A stretch of 64,000 nt of DNA. Origin: Erpobdella octoculata. Taxonomy: Eukaryota; Annelida; Clitellata; Hirudinida; Erpobdellidae. The position numbers and the translations under genes are program-made. The notes below the pieces were generated by a model, which saw nothing but the letters and a program-made list of their open reading frames with translations, had not been told where the DNA came from and searched no databases. The stretch covers positions 5,496,742-5,560,741 of the forward strand of contig OZ022238.1 in the NCBI GenBank assembly GCA_963978895.1. The letters run 5' to 3'. Below are positions 63,463 through 64,000 of the stretch, one piece after another. Every line of letters starts with the position of its first letter. The first letter of the stretch is position 1.

Positions 63463-64000
63463 CTAGAGTTACAGATATTTTATGAATGAATCACATTACA
63501 ATCATTAATTTTCAGTCTGTAATTACTTAATTTAAAATGCATGTAAATTCCAGTTGAGGAATACAAAATAAGGCCAGTTACTCTCATTAACACAAATGAT
63601 ATACTATTAACATTGCAGCATCACAATTGTGAACTGATATATTGCAATCTTCATATATTGTGTTAACCAATTAGTTAAAGTTTTACTTAAAAACCAATAT
63701 AAAATTGTTTTTGAGTGCTCTCAGTCAGTCACAAAAACAATTGAAGCAATTCAAACCTAAAATTATCATTTCGTTTTATGCCATCTTTGTCAATTGTAAA
63801 GTGATACATTGTAATTGTGAATAATTAAGATAAATATAATATAATATAATATAAAAGCAAGCAGATGAACGACGGTCAAAACATTGGAATACGATAATTA
63901 AGAAAAACATAGACATTTAAAACAAAGATAAAGTTATCAAATAGTTTTCAGTTGACTGTTAAAACGTTTATAATAATAATAAAACTTAATTGTTTATAAT
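63463..64000. other. SMG8: upstream SMG8 intron or 5' region, start exon not found
   Basis: AT-rich DNA with no convincing minus-strand ATG exon ending in a donor that would join in phase to 63462. A short (ATAAT)n patch lies at 63835-63855. Confidence 0.5.

Overview
This is a eukaryotic (metazoan) draft-assembly window: AT-rich, very gene-poor, crowded with microsatellites and minisatellites, holding one 200-base run of N, and carrying one clear intron-rich gene with GT-AG splicing. Short introns, heavy (GAT)n/(GA)n/(CA)n content and the divergence of the proteins suggest a lophotrochozoan invertebrate, perhaps an annelid or leech-like genome. That placement is an inference of low to moderate confidence.

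Layout. 1-5.6 kb: intergenic DNA with two class II transposon relics. One is a 1.8 kb element with long terminal inverted repeats at 1340-3165. The other is a decayed hAT element at 3923-5529 with a perfect 8-bp target duplication. 5.69-6.36 kb: an apparently intronless gene for a small secreted, probably GPI-anchored PEBP-family protein. 6.6-53 kb: no convincing protein-coding gene. This long stretch is a desert of simple repeats, tandem minisatellites, SINE-like and MITE-like fragments, a 1.9 kb 21-bp satellite with higher-order structure (40.39-42.28 kb), and a few islands of complex, GC-richer sequence that look regulatory. The best of these is a helically phased POU/octamer cluster at 9905-9966. 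Others are an E-box/ETS/YY1 promoter-like island near 31.95 kb and a 13-copy E-box array bounded by two CREs at 47.47-47.76 kb. 53.38-63.46 kb, minus strand: almost all of SMG8, the nonsense-mediated decay factor, reconstructed here as 19 coding exons (1102 codons plus stop). Only the extreme N-terminus is missing.

How it works together. SMG8 pairs with SMG9 and regulates the SMG1 kinase that phosphorylates UPF1. The other gene is unrelated. The most unusual structure is inside SMG8. A 48-bp minisatellite has copied an exon end together with its 5' splice site, leaving six intact decoy donors directly downstream of the real one. Other SMG8 introns also carry tandem arrays, one of them starting right at a splice donor, and one intron holds a small DNA transposon.
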